Shown here: piece after piece, positions 6,354-15,109 of the stretch
Position numbering within the stretch: position 1 is the first letter of the stretch
How the letters are laid out: every line of letters begins with the position of its first letter
NCBI GenBank assembly: GCA_038065175.1
Contig: JBBTRN010000003.1
Location: 1-31,446 of the forward strand
Length of the DNA stretch: 31,446 nt
Reading direction: 5' to 3'
Source of the DNA: JBBTRN01 sp038065175
GTDB taxonomy: Bacteria > Patescibacteriota > Doudnabacteria > UBA920
Notes under the pieces: generated by a model
The model's input: the letters and a program-made list of their open reading frames with translations, nothing else
Told to the model about the DNA's origin: nothing
The model's database searches: none
Program-made: the position numbers and the translations under genes

Positions 6354-7123
6354 TATTTGACGATTTTTAGTAGCTGCTTGTGGATTTTGCCGTTGGAGGC
6401 GAGAATCTGTGTGGTTGTTAGTGTGGCCGATTGCCCTTTGAAGTCAGTAATTTTGCCTCCAGATTCGGTTAAAATAATTGCCGCTGCCGCGAAATCCCAG
6501 ATTTTTATTCTGCCTTGGATTTGGAAATCATACATGCCTTCAGCAACCTTACATAGCTCCATGGCTGTACTGCCAAGGGTCCTAATTTTTCGTAATTTTG
6601 GCAAGAGTTTAGGAAAGTTTTTTACTCCCCAAGCTATATCTCTCCCCCAACCGAAGCCTCCAAAGGCTGAATCAATTTTTTTAGTTTGCGAAACTTTGAT
6701 TTTTTTTCCGTTTAATTCGGCTCCTTTGCCTTTTTGCGCAGAGAATAGTTGTCCGGTAAGCGGATTGTAAACAAGCCCTAAAAGCGGTTGTTGTCCTTGC
6801 CAGAGGGCAATAGATATTGCGCAATTAGATAAGCCTTGAATGAAATTAGTTGTGCCATCTATAGGGTCAACTAACCATACAATATCATTTGGGACTAATT
6901 TAGATTGGCTATATTCTTCCCCGATAATTTTAGATTTTGGGAAAGTTTTTAAAATTGTTTTTCTAATCAGTCTTTCAATTTGCAAATCTGCTTTAGTCAC
7001 TAAGTCGCGCGGGTCACCGTTTTTAGCTGTGGTTTTCCCAGCCTTGCCAAAATATTTTTTAAAAATTGGCGCAGCTTCCTTGGCGGCCTTTATGGCGACT
7101 TTAAGATAGTCCTGATTACTCAT
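6353..7123 (-). CDS. Inositol-monophosphatase family phosphatase
   Basis: The 256-residue protein has the full metal-dependent phosphatase signature: GEEYS (about residue 68), DPIDGTTNF (about 86-94) and WDFAAAAIILTESGG near residue 210. Family members hydrolyse inositol monophosphate, 3'-phosphoadenosine 5'-phosphate or fructose-1,6-bisphosphate with Mg2+. The substrate cannot be decided here; next to GAPDH, a role as fructose bisphosphatase is one option. The start lies 29 bp from the divergent gene at 7153, so the promoters overlap. No -10 sits at leaderless spacing; TATCAT 12 nt upstream is a candidate. Confidence 0.9.
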   Translation of the reverse strand: MSNQDYLKVAIKAAKEAAPIFKKYFGKAGKTTAKNGDPRDLVTKADLQIERLIRKTILKTFPKSKIIGEEYSQSKLVPNDIVWLVDPIDGTTNFIQGLSNCAISIALWQGQQPLLGLVYNPLTGQLFSAQKGKGAELNGKKIKVSQTKKIDSAFGGFGWGRDIAWGVKNFPKLLPKLRKIRTLGSTAMELCKVAEGMYDFQIQGRIKIWDFAAAAIILTESGGKITDFKGQSATLTTTQILASNGKIHKQLLKIVK

Positions 7124-7139
7124 TTTCTAGCGCGGATGA

Positions 7140-7145
7140 TATAAT
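7140..7145 (+). promoter_or_regulatory. -10 box of leaderless EndoQ-like gene
   Basis: A perfect TATAAT ends 7 nt before the ATG at 7153, in a 29-bp divergent intergenic region. Confidence 0.68.
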
Positions 7146-7152
7146 AATTTAT

Positions 7153-8496
7153 ATGAGAATCATAGCAGATTTGCAGATACATTCAAAGTACTCGCGGGCG
7201 TGTTCCCAAGATTTGAACCCAAAATCCATTGGCCAGTGGGCGGATAAAAAAGGCATCCAAGTAATCGGCACGGGCGATTTCACCCATCCCAAATGGCTGG
7301 CGGAATTAAAAGACAGCTTAGAAGAAGCTAAGCCTGGGCTATATAAATTGCGCGATGGTTCATCGAGAGCTTTGTTTATGATAACAGGCGAAGTTTCTAG
7401 CATCTACAAACAGGGTGACAAAGTCCGCCGCGTGCATAACATGATTTTAGTCCCAAATTTTAGAGCCGCGGATGGGATTATCAAAGGCCTGGAAAAGGTT
7501 GGGGCGAATTTAAGGGCAGACGGCCGGCCGATTATGGGCGTACATTGCGACGATTTAGTTAAAATCGTTAAAGACGCATCAGCCAGTACAGAGGTCATTC
7601 CCGCCCATGCCTGGACCCCTCATTTTGGCGTGTTTGGATCATTATCTGGCTTTAACACTGTCGAGGAAGCTTTTGGCGACCAGGCTAAACATATTTTTGC
7701 CATTGAAACCGGCCTATCGAGCGACCCGAAAATGAACTGGCAGATATCGGGCTTAGATAAATATTCTTTGGTTTCGAACAGTGACGCGCATTCTTTGCGA
7801 AAAATTGGCAGGGAAGCGAATGTTTTTGAGATAAATGGTGACAAGCTATCGTACGCGGAAATCATTAGAATCGTAAAATTAAAAAATCCCGCAGAATTTC
7901 TATTCACCATAGAATTTTTCCCGGAAGAAGGGAAATATCACCTTGATGGCCACAGGGATTGTAAGTTTTCCTGCCTCCCCGAGCAAACCAAAAAATTAAA
8001 AGGCGTGTGCCCGGTGTGCGGCAAAAAATTATTGGTTGGGGTTTTGAATCGGGTAGATGAGCTAGCAGATCGCGAACATGGTTTTACCCCAGCATCAGCA
8101 ATCCCGTTTAAGAGCGTAATCCCCTTGGAAGAAATAATTGCGGAAACTTTGGGTGTTGGGACACAAAGTAAAAAGGTTGTGGAGATGTATGAGAAGATGG
8201 TTAACTCCTCCCGACCTCCTCTTTTGAAAGGAGGAGGAGAAATGCAGTCACCCCCTCTTTCTTTAAAGAGGGGGGAGGGGGAGTTATGTGATGAGTTTTC
8301 TATTCTCCTCGATTTATCGGAAGAAGAAATCGTCAATATATCATCTACTGCAATCGCCCAGGCAGTTATCCGAGTGCGCCAGGGAAAAGTCGAACTCCAG
8401 GGCGGTTACGACGGCGTCTTCGGTAAAATACAAATTTTTAGTGAACAGGAAAGGGAAAAATTAATGCTTAAACCCAAGCAGATGGGATTGTTTTAA
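7153..8496 (+). CDS. EndoQ-like PHP-domain DNA repair endonuclease
   Basis: The 447-residue protein begins with a PHP metal-dependent phosphoesterase domain: ADLQIHSKYSRACSQDL, GTGDFTHPKW, HAWTPHFG and NSDAHS supply the metal-binding H and D residues. A zinc-binding region follows (CKFSC about residue 270, CPVCGKK about 290) and then GVLNRVDELADR. This is the layout of endonuclease Q, which nicks DNA 5' of uracil, hypoxanthine and abasic sites in archaea and some bacteria; older annotations call the family a UvrD-related PHP protein. Residues about 351-378 are encoded by a palindromic repeat (8203-8286) that keeps the frame. TATAAT lies 7 nt before the ATG. It diverges from the phosphatase gene. 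Confidence 0.87.
   Translation: MRIIADLQIHSKYSRACSQDLNPKSIGQWADKKGIQVIGTGDFTHPKWLAELKDSLEEAKPGLYKLRDGSSRALFMITGEVSSIYKQGDKVRRVHNMILVPNFRAADGIIKGLEKVGANLRADGRPIMGVHCDDLVKIVKDASASTEVIPAHAWTPHFGVFGSLSGFNTVEEAFGDQAKHIFAIETGLSSDPKMNWQISGLDKYSLVSNSDAHSLRKIGREANVFEINGDKLSYAEIIRIVKLKNPAEFLFTIEFFPEEGKYHLDGHRDCKFSCLPEQTKKLKGVCPVCGKKLLVGVLNRVDELADREHGFTPASAIPFKSVIPLEEIIAETLGVGTQSKKVVEMYEKMVNSSRPPLLKGGGEMQSPPLSLKRGEGELCDEFSILLDLSEEEIVNISSTAIAQAVIRVRQGKVELQGGYDGVFGKIQIFSEQEREKLMLKPKQMGLF
8203..8286. repeat. Palindromic repeats inserted in frame in the EndoQ-like gene
   Basis: Two adjacent palindromes, CCTCCTCTTTTGAAAGGAGG and CCCCCTCTTTCTTTAAAGAGG, extend the gene with a Pro/Leu/Gly/Lys/Arg-rich peptide (SRPPLLKGGGEMQSPPLSLK) unlike the domain around it. 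The reading frame is kept. Confidence 0.75.
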
Positions 8497-8507
8497 TTCT
8501 GGCTAAG

Positions 8508-8543
8508 AAATAATTATCATACTAGCTAAGATAGTAATTATTT
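8508..8543. terminator. Possible bidirectional AT-rich terminator
   Basis: AAATAATTATCAT and ATAGTAATTATTT form an imperfect stem between the convergent EndoQ-like and ldh genes. Low GC makes it weak. Confidence 0.4.
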
Positions 8544-8545
8544 TA

Positions 8546-9631
8546 TTAAATGGTATTTTTTGGTTGGCTTTTTTTAAAGTTAATGATGTTTTCTGCTGTG
8601 ATTTTTAGGATTTCGTGTTTGGCTTCTTTGCTATAAAAGGCTATATGCGGGGTGATTATCACATTCGGCATATTTATAAGCGCGTGGTCTTCTATTAGAA
8701 TTTTTAATTCGTCTAAACTCGGGTGTTTTGGATCGGCTTGTGCTATGAGCGTGGTTTCGTCTTTGAGCTGTCTTTCGCCTTCTAAAACGTCTAATCCCGC
8801 CCCTCCCAAAGTACCGTCCTTTAATGCCATCAGTAAGGCTTCCGTGTCCACCACTTCCCCCCGCGCCGTGTTAATGAGAATAGGTGCTTTTTTCCCACCA
8901 GTCATTCGACCCTGAAGGGCTTCAGACCCTGAACGGGAGGCGTGTCCGCCTTTGGCGGAAATTTTTCCTAAATTGTCTTTGTTGATTAAATGGTGCGTTT
9001 CTTTCATATAGGGCACGTGTAAGGTCACAATATCGGAACTTGATAGTAATTCATCGAGCCCTACATATTTAAAGCCGTATTCTTTGGCTTTTTCTTCATT
9101 TGGGAATGCGTCAAAACCTAAGATATCCATATCAAACCCCTTGGCAATTTGCGCGACATTCAGACCAATACGGCCGGTTCCTACGATTCCAATGGTTTTG
9201 CCTTGCAAATTAAAGCCTTCAAAGGCTTGGTAATCGAAACCTTTACCTTCTTTAATTTGGTCAGCCGCGACAAAAAGTTTGCGGGAAAGCGATAATATCA
9301 GCGCGAAGGCAAATTCCGCCACGGTGCGCGAGCCGTAAGCCGGTACATTGCACACGGTTATATTTTTGCTTTTAGCATAGGCGACATCAATATGATCAAA
9401 ACCCGTGGAACGCGTGGCAATCAGTTTCAAATTCGGCATGGCATCAATCTGCTGTTTTTTGACTTCCGAACCCACAAATACGGAAATTGCTTCAGCGTCT
9501 TTGGCGGCCTGAATATTATCAGCGGATAATTTATCGGCTATGTATTCCGCTTGAATATCCGGATAAGCCTTAAGGGTATCGGAAAGCAATTGTCGGTCCT
9601 CACCGTTGGTTTCGTAAAAGACGGTTTTCAT
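8546..9631 (-). CDS. D-lactate dehydrogenase-like 2-hydroxyacid dehydrogenase
   Basis: The protein is 361 residues from the second ATG (MKTVFYETNG); a longer start at 9646 would add five residues. It has the NAD fold GIVGTGRIGLNVAQIAKGF and the catalytic set Arg (NTARGE), Glu (DVLEGE) and His (ITPHIAFYSKEA). It probably reduces pyruvate to D-lactate, regenerating NAD+ for the GAPDH encoded upstream, in a fermentative cell. The region between the helix LGKI and the strand ILINTARG carries about 22 extra residues encoded by a palindromic insert (8895-8960). GACAAT lies 4 nt upstream of the ATG as a possible -10. Related hydroxyacid dehydrogenases cannot be excluded. Confidence 0.88.
   Translation of the reverse strand: MKTVFYETNGEDRQLLSDTLKAYPDIQAEYIADKLSADNIQAAKDAEAISVFVGSEVKKQQIDAMPNLKLIATRSTGFDHIDVAYAKSKNITVCNVPAYGSRTVAEFAFALILSLSRKLFVAADQIKEGKGFDYQAFEGFNLQGKTIGIVGTGRIGLNVAQIAKGFDMDILGFDAFPNEEKAKEYGFKYVGLDELLSSSDIVTLHVPYMKETHHLINKDNLGKISAKGGHASRSGSEALQGRMTGGKKAPILINTARGEVVDTEALLMALKDGTLGGAGLDVLEGERQLKDETTLIAQADPKHPSLDELKILIEDHALINMPNVIITPHIAFYSKEAKHEILKITAENIINFKKSQPKNTI
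8895..8960. repeat. Palindromic insert inside the ldh-like gene
   Basis: It contains TCCGCCTTTGGCGGA (8945-8959) and CTGAAGGGCTTCAG-type pairing (8912-8925). It encodes a Gly/Ser/Arg-rich stretch (KGGHASRSGSEALQGRMTGG) just before the conserved INTARGE. The 15-nt palindrome core is identical, in inverted orientation, to 22119-22133 in the tRNA-Asn intron. Confidence 0.75.
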
Positions 9632-9648
9632 AAGTATTGTCCGCAAAT

Positions 9649-9720
9649 CACTAATACTTCAAATGAGGACAAATTTTTTTTGCATCTATCTGCAGTATTT
9701 GTTTTCATTTGTGATTAGTG
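9649..9720. repeat. Inverted repeat overlapping the end of eno
   Basis: CACTAATACTTCAAATGAGG (from 9649) is matched in inverse by the arm ending TCATTTGTGATTAGTG at 9720. The last codons and the stop of enolase lie inside the right arm, so the repeat supplies the enolase C-terminus. It also forms the upstream region of ldh. Confidence 0.7.
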
Positions 9721-11051
9721 GATAATAGCTCCTCAATCTTCATCAGTCGATTATATTTACATACTCTCTCGCCCCGCGTGGGGCCGACTTTGATCCATTC
9801 CGCGCCTATAGCCACGGCTAAATCTACTAAAAATGTATCATTGGTTTCACCGCCGCCCCTATGGGAGGGGATGGTGGCAAAGTTATTTTTTTTAGCCAGA
9901 ATGCAAGCGTCCATGGTTTCGGTAACTGTGCCGGCTTGGTTTAATTTAATCAGGATTGCGTTTGCCGCGCGCATTTCAATAGCCTTTTTAAGGAGTTTAG
10001 TGTTAGTGACAGTTAAATCATCAGTCACAATTTTTATTGGAGAGGTTCTCGACTCGGCTCGAACGGTATCTGTTTGCGCGATAGCCAAAAGTTTGGGCCA
10101 ATTTTGCCAATCAAATTCCGACAAACCATCTTCGAAAGTTACAATAGGATATTTTTTGAACCATTCAGAATACATTTTTAATAAGTGGCCTGCGTCCAAA
10201 AGGCGTTTTTCGGTTTTTAGTTGATACAAATAATTGTTGATAACCCCAGAACCACTCGCCCTTTGTGGGCTCGGGTTCGGGGCGCAGAATTCGGACGCCG
10301 CGGCATCTATAGAAAGACCTGCATCGCTGCCGGGTTTGTAGCCTGCGGCCGTAATTGCTTCCATTAAATATTCCAAAGGCTTTTCGTTCGAGGCTATGCC
10401 AAAAGGCGCGAACGCGCCTTCGTTGCCTACATTAGTCGAAACGCCGATTTTTTTTAAATTCTGCTTTAAGGCCTCGTAAATTTCCATTTCCATGCGCACA
10501 TTTTCTTTTGCCGGCCAATCATCATGGAGCGCGGAAATTAAGTATTCCTGCAAGTCCGTGGATTTGTCCGCGTGCACGCCGCCTTCTACCATGACCACCA
10601 TAGGCTTTGGGAGCCGGTCAAATGTAGCATGTAGCATGTAGCATGAATCAAGGTATTGATACAATTCCAGGTTTGCATCAAGAGCGGCGGCGCGGGCAAC
10701 TGCCATGGAAACACCGAGTATGGCGTTGGCGCCGAAGTTCTTTTTGTTTTCCGTGCCGTCGGCGTCTATCATCAACTTATCTATGCCCCGCTGGTCGCTA
10801 GGGTCGTGTCCAATAATAAGCGGCGCAATTTTTTCATTGACATTAGCCACTGCTTTTAGCATGCCCTTGCCGTAATAACGCTTTGGGTCTTCGTCTCTTA
10901 ACACAAAAGCCTCCTTGCTACCAGCCGAGGCCCCATAAGACACGCTGGCACAACCTTTTGTGCCATTTTCTAAAATAACTTCCACTTCTACGGTAGGCGA
11001 CCCGCCGCTCGCTAATATCTCTCTTGCCCGAATGTGTTTAATTGTGTTCAT
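9705..11051 (-). CDS. eno: Enolase
   Basis: The enzyme converts 2-phosphoglycerate to phosphoenolpyruvate. It has 448 residues from the ATG at 11051; a TTG two codons upstream is unlikely because TATACT lies 6 nt before the ATG. The family pattern is present: YGASAGSKEA, GNEGAFAP, the Mg2+ ligands in LSIDAAASEF, FEDGLSE and VTDDLTVTN, the catalytic lysine in ILIKLNQAGT, and WIKVGPTRGER. The loop usually reading SHRSGETED is SHRGGGETND, one residue longer. Two extra peptides, near residues 135-143 and 258-268, coincide with short repeats (10624-10645 and 10249-10278). It is divergent from pyk with only 43 bp between start codons. Confidence 0.94.
   Translation of the reverse strand: MNTIKHIRAREILASGGSPTVEVEVILENGTKGCASVSYGASAGSKEAFVLRDEDPKRYYGKGMLKAVANVNEKIAPLIIGHDPSDQRGIDKLMIDADGTENKKNFGANAILGVSMAVARAAALDANLELYQYLDSCYMLHATFDRLPKPMVVMVEGGVHADKSTDLQEYLISALHDDWPAKENVRMEMEIYEALKQNLKKIGVSTNVGNEGAFAPFGIASNEKPLEYLMEAITAAGYKPGSDAGLSIDAAASEFCAPNPSPQRASGSGVINNYLYQLKTEKRLLDAGHLLKMYSEWFKKYPIVTFEDGLSEFDWQNWPKLLAIAQTDTVRAESRTSPIKIVTDDLTVTNTKLLKKAIEMRAANAILIKLNQAGTVTETMDACILAKKNNFATIPSHRGGGETNDTFLVDLAVAIGAEWIKVGPTRGERVCKYNRLMKIEELLSTNHK
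10249..10278. repeat. Palindromic repeat inside eno
   Basis: GAACC/GGTTC with an inner GCCC/GGGC pairing encodes the extra peptide PNPSPQRASGSG after DAAASEFCA. The peptide is not part of the enolase fold. Confidence 0.7.
10624..10645. repeat. Three tandem GTAGCAT copies inside eno
   Basis: GTAGCAT occurs three times in a row, encoding the extra SCYMLHAT between the conserved LYQYL and LPKPM segments of enolase. Confidence 0.75.
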
Positions 11052-11057
11052 AACCAA

Positions 11058-11088
11058 AGTATATCATTTTTTATAAATTTGATATAAT
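11058..11088. promoter_or_regulatory. Back-to-back leaderless promoters for eno and pyk
   Basis: On the plus strand TATAAT (11083-11088) ends 6 nt before the pyk ATG. On the minus strand TATACT (complement of 11058-11063) ends 6 nt before the eno ATG at 11051. Both promoters share 43 bp, so the polymerases must compete or be co-regulated. Confidence 0.75.
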
Positions 11089-11094
11089 CCAAGC

Positions 11095-12486
11095 ATGCAT
11101 AAAAAAACTAAAATTATTTGCACACTAGGACCGGCGTCGGAATCTATAATAACCATAACCGAAATGGTCAAGGCGGGCATGAATGTGGCGCGGCTGAATT
11201 TTTCCCATGGGGACCATGATAACCATAGGTTTTTGATAAATAACATCCGTCGTGTATCATCGAAGCTCGGAATCCCGATTGCCGTAATCCAGGACTTGCA
11301 TGGGCCTAAAATCCGCGTCGCAGATTTAAAAGAGCCTATTAATGTGAAAGTTGGCGATAAAGTTGTCATCGGCAAAGACTTTATACTCGATGCCGAGGTC
11401 TCAAAGTCCTTAAAGCCCAAGCAGAGGATTTTAATTGAAGACGGGCTTATTGAGCTTGAAGTAATTAAGCTAAAGGGGAAAATGGTTAGTTGCGTGGTTC
11501 TGTCCCCGGGAAAAATTCAAAATCATAAGGGCGTGAATTTACCCAGGACAAAGCTGAAAATCCCGATTTTGACCGCGCGCGATATAGATGATTTAAAATT
11601 TGGCTTAAAGAATGATGTGGATTATGTGGCGCTTTCTTTTGTGCGCACCGCGCGCGATGTAATAAATTTGAAAAAATTGGTTAAGAAATATAATCCTAAA
11701 CATTTTGATGCCCCGAAAATTATTGCCAAAATCGAAAAACCGGAAGCGGTTAAGAATTTTAATGCCATTTTGCGCGAATCCGATGCCATAATGGTCGCGC
11801 GGGGCGATTTGGGTGTGGAAATGTCCGAATTCCTCGTGCCGATTATCCAAAAAGAGATTATTCAAAAATGTTTGCGCGCGGCTAAGCCCGTGATTGTGGC
11901 AACTCAAATGTTAGACTCTATGATACGCAATCCACGGCCCACCAGAGCCGAAGTGTCAGATGTGGCTAACGCGGTAATTGACCAGGCTGATTGCGTAATG
12001 CTCAGCGGCGAATCCGCTTTTGGCAAGTTTCCAATAAAATCTGTAATTGAAATGAATAAAATTATCGAAGTTACTGAAAAATCCCGCTTTTTGCCCAAAC
12101 ACCAGCGAATGCCATCAATCGCGACCAAAACTGAAGCACTCGCGCAAAGCGTCTACGATTTGGCACAAAGGACACAAGCTAAAGCAATTGTAGGCGCCAC
12201 GGAGAGCGGTTTTACCGCGCGCCAAGTTGCGCACGAGCGGCCGTACCATACCCATTTGGTTATGCTTACGCCTAAACCCAAAGCTTTAAGGCAAATGTCT
12301 ATGCTTTGGGGCATTGAAAGTTTTTTTATGCCAAAGGTGAAAACTCTGGAGCAATTAATTAAGGGTATGCTTGATTTAGTCAAGCAGAAAAAGTTTGCAA
12401 AAAAAGGCGACCGCGTAGTTATTGTTACGGGCGAGCCTTTGGGTGAGCGGGAGAATTTGAACTTGGTGGAAGTGAAGACAGTTTAG
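11095..12486 (+). CDS. pyk: Pyruvate kinase
   Basis: The 463-residue enzyme transfers phosphate from PEP to ADP. The N-terminal barrel starts KTKIICTLGPAS, with MNVARLNFSHG (substrate arginine). The B domain follows (about 75-165). IEKPEAV (catalytic lysine region), ARGDLGVEM and ATQMLDSM, then PTRAEVSDVANAV, are all present. It lacks the extra PEP-utiliser domain seen in some Bacillus enzymes. The gene is leaderless by its promoter, diverges from eno, and is followed 83 nt later by PEP synthase, which catalyses the reverse conversion. Confidence 0.97.
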   Translation: MHKKTKIICTLGPASESIITITEMVKAGMNVARLNFSHGDHDNHRFLINNIRRVSSKLGIPIAVIQDLHGPKIRVADLKEPINVKVGDKVVIGKDFILDAEVSKSLKPKQRILIEDGLIELEVIKLKGKMVSCVVLSPGKIQNHKGVNLPRTKLKIPILTARDIDDLKFGLKNDVDYVALSFVRTARDVINLKKLVKKYNPKHFDAPKIIAKIEKPEAVKNFNAILRESDAIMVARGDLGVEMSEFLVPIIQKEIIQKCLRAAKPVIVATQMLDSMIRNPRPTRAEVSDVANAVIDQADCVMLSGESAFGKFPIKSVIEMNKIIEVTEKSRFLPKHQRMPSIATKTEALAQSVYDLAQRTQAKAIVGATESGFTARQVAHERPYHTHLVMLTPKPKALRQMSMLWGIESFFMPKVKTLEQLIKGMLDLVKQKKFAKKGDRVVIVTGEPLGERENLNLVEVKTV

Positions 12487-12569
12487 CGTTTAGCCGGAAA
12501 AGATAATGACAGTCTGGTTTTTTTGCGCTATAATTAAAAAAATAATTATCATACGATATCATACAATTT

Positions 12570-15038
12570 ATGTCAGATAAAAAGACAGTATTTACTTTGT
12601 GGTTCGATGAAATCGGCAAAGACGATGTTGGGGTGGTGGGCGGCAAGAATGCCAATTTGGGGGAAATGTACCAAAATCTCACGCAAGCGGAAAGTGAGAT
12701 TTTTAAAGGCGAACGGATAAATGTGCCATACGGGTTTGCGGTAACCGCTTACGCTTACCGCTATTTTGTAGAAAGTAACCAGCTCAACGAGAAAATTAAA
12801 GAAATATTAAAAGACCTGGACACCCGCAATATTAAGCAACTGGAAGAAAAAGGCCATAAGGTAAGGCAGCTTATTCTGGAAGCGGAATTCCCGGCAGACT
12901 TATCCCAGGCTGTAAAACAGGCTTTTAATGTGTTAGCCAAGAAATTAAATTTACCTTTGGAAGATTTAGATGTGGCGGTACGTTCCAGCGCAACGGCCGA
13001 AGACTTGCCGGATGCTTCTTTCGCCGGCCAGCAGGAAAGTTATTTAAATGTACGCGGGGAGCATAAATTAATGGAAAGCATAAAAAATGCTTTTTCGTCC
13101 CTGTTTACCAATCGGGCGATTTCCTACAGGCAGGACAAGAATTTTGACCATCTTGAAGTGGCGCTGTCCGTTGCCGTGCAGAAAATGGCGCGTTCAGATA
13201 AAGGGTGTTCCGGAGTCTTGTTTACCATAGACACGGAAAGCGGTTTTGAAAAAGCCTTAATAATTAACGGCTCGTGGGGTTTGGGGGAATTTATTGTAAA
13301 AGGCGTGGTTAACCCCGATGAATTCAGGGTTTTTAAACCGACTTTAAAAAAAGGCTTTAAGGCAATTATCAATAAAAAATTAGGCAGTAAGGAAAAAAAG
13401 CTGATTTATTCGACGGAAGGCATAAATGCCACCAAGGAAGCGCCGGTGGCAGAAGTGGACAGGCACCGTTTTGTTTTGAGCGATGATCAAATCATCCAGT
13501 TGGCAAAATGGGGCGTAATTATTGAGGAGCATTACCAAAAGCCCATGGACATAGAATGGGCGTTTGACGCAAGCGAAAACCGGCTTTATATTGTGCAGGC
13601 TCGGCCCGAGACAGTCCACGCCAGGAATAAAAGCTCGGTATTAGAGGAGTATCAGCTTATAGAAAAAGGTAAAATAATTACCCAGGGCGCGGCTGTGGGC
13701 GCGAAAATCGGAAATGGCAAAGCGCGTTACATTAAAGACGCTTCCGCCATATCGGAATTTAAAAAGGGCGAAGTTTTAATTACGGAAATTACCGACCCTG
13801 ACTGGGAGCCAATAATGAAAATCGCCAGCGCGATTGTCACCAATTCAGGCGGCCGCACGTCCCACGCCGCGATTGTAAGCCGCGAATTGGGAATCCCCGC
13901 TGTTGTCGGCACGGGCAACGCCACCCTTGCCATAAAAACCGGAGCAGAAATAACCGTATCTTGCGCCGAAGGCGAAGTCGGCAAGGTTTATGAGGGACTG
14001 TTAAAATTCAAAGTGAATAAGACCGATTTAACCGGCTTTATTCCGCCGAAGACTGACATTAAAATGATAGCCGCTGACCCGGAACTGTCTTTTAACTATT
14101 CATTTTTGCCCCACAAGGGCGTGGGGCTCGCCCGCCTGGAATTTATTATTTCCAACTCCATAAAAATCCATCCGAACGCGCTGATTAATTTTTCTAAACT
14201 GGCAGACGAGGAATTAAAAAAAGAAATTGAGGTTGTCACGGTTGGCTACGAAGACAAGGCGCAGTACTATGTGGAAAAATTGGCCCACGGACTTGGGCAG
14301 TTGGCCGCGGCTTTTTATCCTTACGATGTTTTAATGCGGTTTAGCGACTTTAAGAGTAATGAATACGCCGGGCTGATAGGCGGGCGGTTATACGAACCCC
14401 AGGAAGAAAACCCCATGCTCGGTTGGCGGGGGGCTTCCAGGTATTACGACCCAGCCTTCAGCCAGGCGTTTGCTTTTGAGGTTGAGGCTGTAAGGAGGGT
14501 GAGGGAAGAAATGGGCTTGTGGAATTTAAGCGTTATGGTGCCGTTTTGCAGGACGCCCGAAGAAGGCAAGAAAGTCGTGGAATTAATCCATCGCAACGGG
14601 TTAACCAAGCGTATTACTCCCAAAGAGCGGTCAAAAAAGCAGAACGGCGATTTAGTGGAAGGCGTGGAAATTTGGGTTATGGCGGAAATCCCCTCCAATA
14701 TTTTGCAGGTGGACGAATTTGCGGAAATTTTTGACGGATTTTCCATAGGTAGCAACGACTTAACCCAGCTCACTTTAGGTTTGGACAGGGACAGCAAATA
14801 CATTGCGCATATTGGCAATGAGCGGAATACTTCTGTTAAAAAATTGATATCGATGTTAATCAAAGAAGCCCACGCTCGCGGGCTTAAAGTTGGTATTTGC
14901 GGCCAGGGCCCTTCCGATTTTCCGGATTTCGGCGAATTTTTAGTGAAGGAGGGAATTGATTCAATATCCATAAATCCGGACACAGTCATAAAAGCCACGC
15001 TGAAAATAAAAGAAGTGGAAGAGAGGATTGGGAAGTAG
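12570..15038 (+). CDS. ppsA: Phosphoenolpyruvate synthase (pyruvate, water dikinase)
   Basis: The 822-residue enzyme makes PEP from pyruvate and ATP. It begins with an ATP-grasp domain (GGKNANLGEM, VRSSATAEDLPDASFAGQQE), then the swivelling phosphohistidine domain with GGRTSHAAIVSRELG (about residues 427-441) carrying the catalytic His. The C-terminal PEP/pyruvate barrel has GVGLARLEFI, SIGSNDLTQLTLGLDRD and GICGQGPSDFPDF. The length fits PpsA. PPDK is less likely because the GICGQGPSD ending is PpsA-like. A possible -10 (TATCAT, 12557-12562) lies 7 nt before the ATG and TATAAT at 12529-12534 is an alternative. With pyk it lets carbon flow both ways at PEP. Confidence 0.94.
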   Translation: MSDKKTVFTLWFDEIGKDDVGVVGGKNANLGEMYQNLTQAESEIFKGERINVPYGFAVTAYAYRYFVESNQLNEKIKEILKDLDTRNIKQLEEKGHKVRQLILEAEFPADLSQAVKQAFNVLAKKLNLPLEDLDVAVRSSATAEDLPDASFAGQQESYLNVRGEHKLMESIKNAFSSLFTNRAISYRQDKNFDHLEVALSVAVQKMARSDKGCSGVLFTIDTESGFEKALIINGSWGLGEFIVKGVVNPDEFRVFKPTLKKGFKAIINKKLGSKEKKLIYSTEGINATKEAPVAEVDRHRFVLSDDQIIQLAKWGVIIEEHYQKPMDIEWAFDASENRLYIVQARPETVHARNKSSVLEEYQLIEKGKIITQGAAVGAKIGNGKARYIKDASAISEFKKGEVLITEITDPDWEPIMKIASAIVTNSGGRTSHAAIVSRELGIPAVVGTGNATLAIKTGAEITVSCAEGEVGKVYEGLLKFKVNKTDLTGFIPPKTDIKMIAADPELSFNYSFLPHKGVGLARLEFIISNSIKIHPNALINFSKLADEELKKEIEVVTVGYEDKAQYYVEKLAHGLGQLAAAFYPYDVLMRFSDFKSNEYAGLIGGRLYEPQEENPMLGWRGASRYYDPAFSQAFAFEVEAVRRVREEMGLWNLSVMVPFCRTPEEGKKVVELIHRNGLTKRITPKERSKKQNGDLVEGVEIWVMAEIPSNILQVDEFAEIFDGFSIGSNDLTQLTLGLDRDSKYIAHIGNERNTSVKKLISMLIKEAHARGLKVGICGQGPSDFPDFGEFLVKEGIDSISINPDTVIKATLKIKEVEERIGK

Positions 15039-15079
15039 AAATCATGCTAACTTTCTAATATTAGTACATTTTAACAAAT

Positions 15080-15109
15080 AAAATCCCGGGCAACAGCCCG
15101 GGATTTTTT
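15080..15109 (+). terminator. Strong intrinsic terminator after ppsA
   Basis: AATCCCGGG and CCCGGGATT pair perfectly around a 5-nt loop, flanked by an A-tract and T6. Confidence 0.95.
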
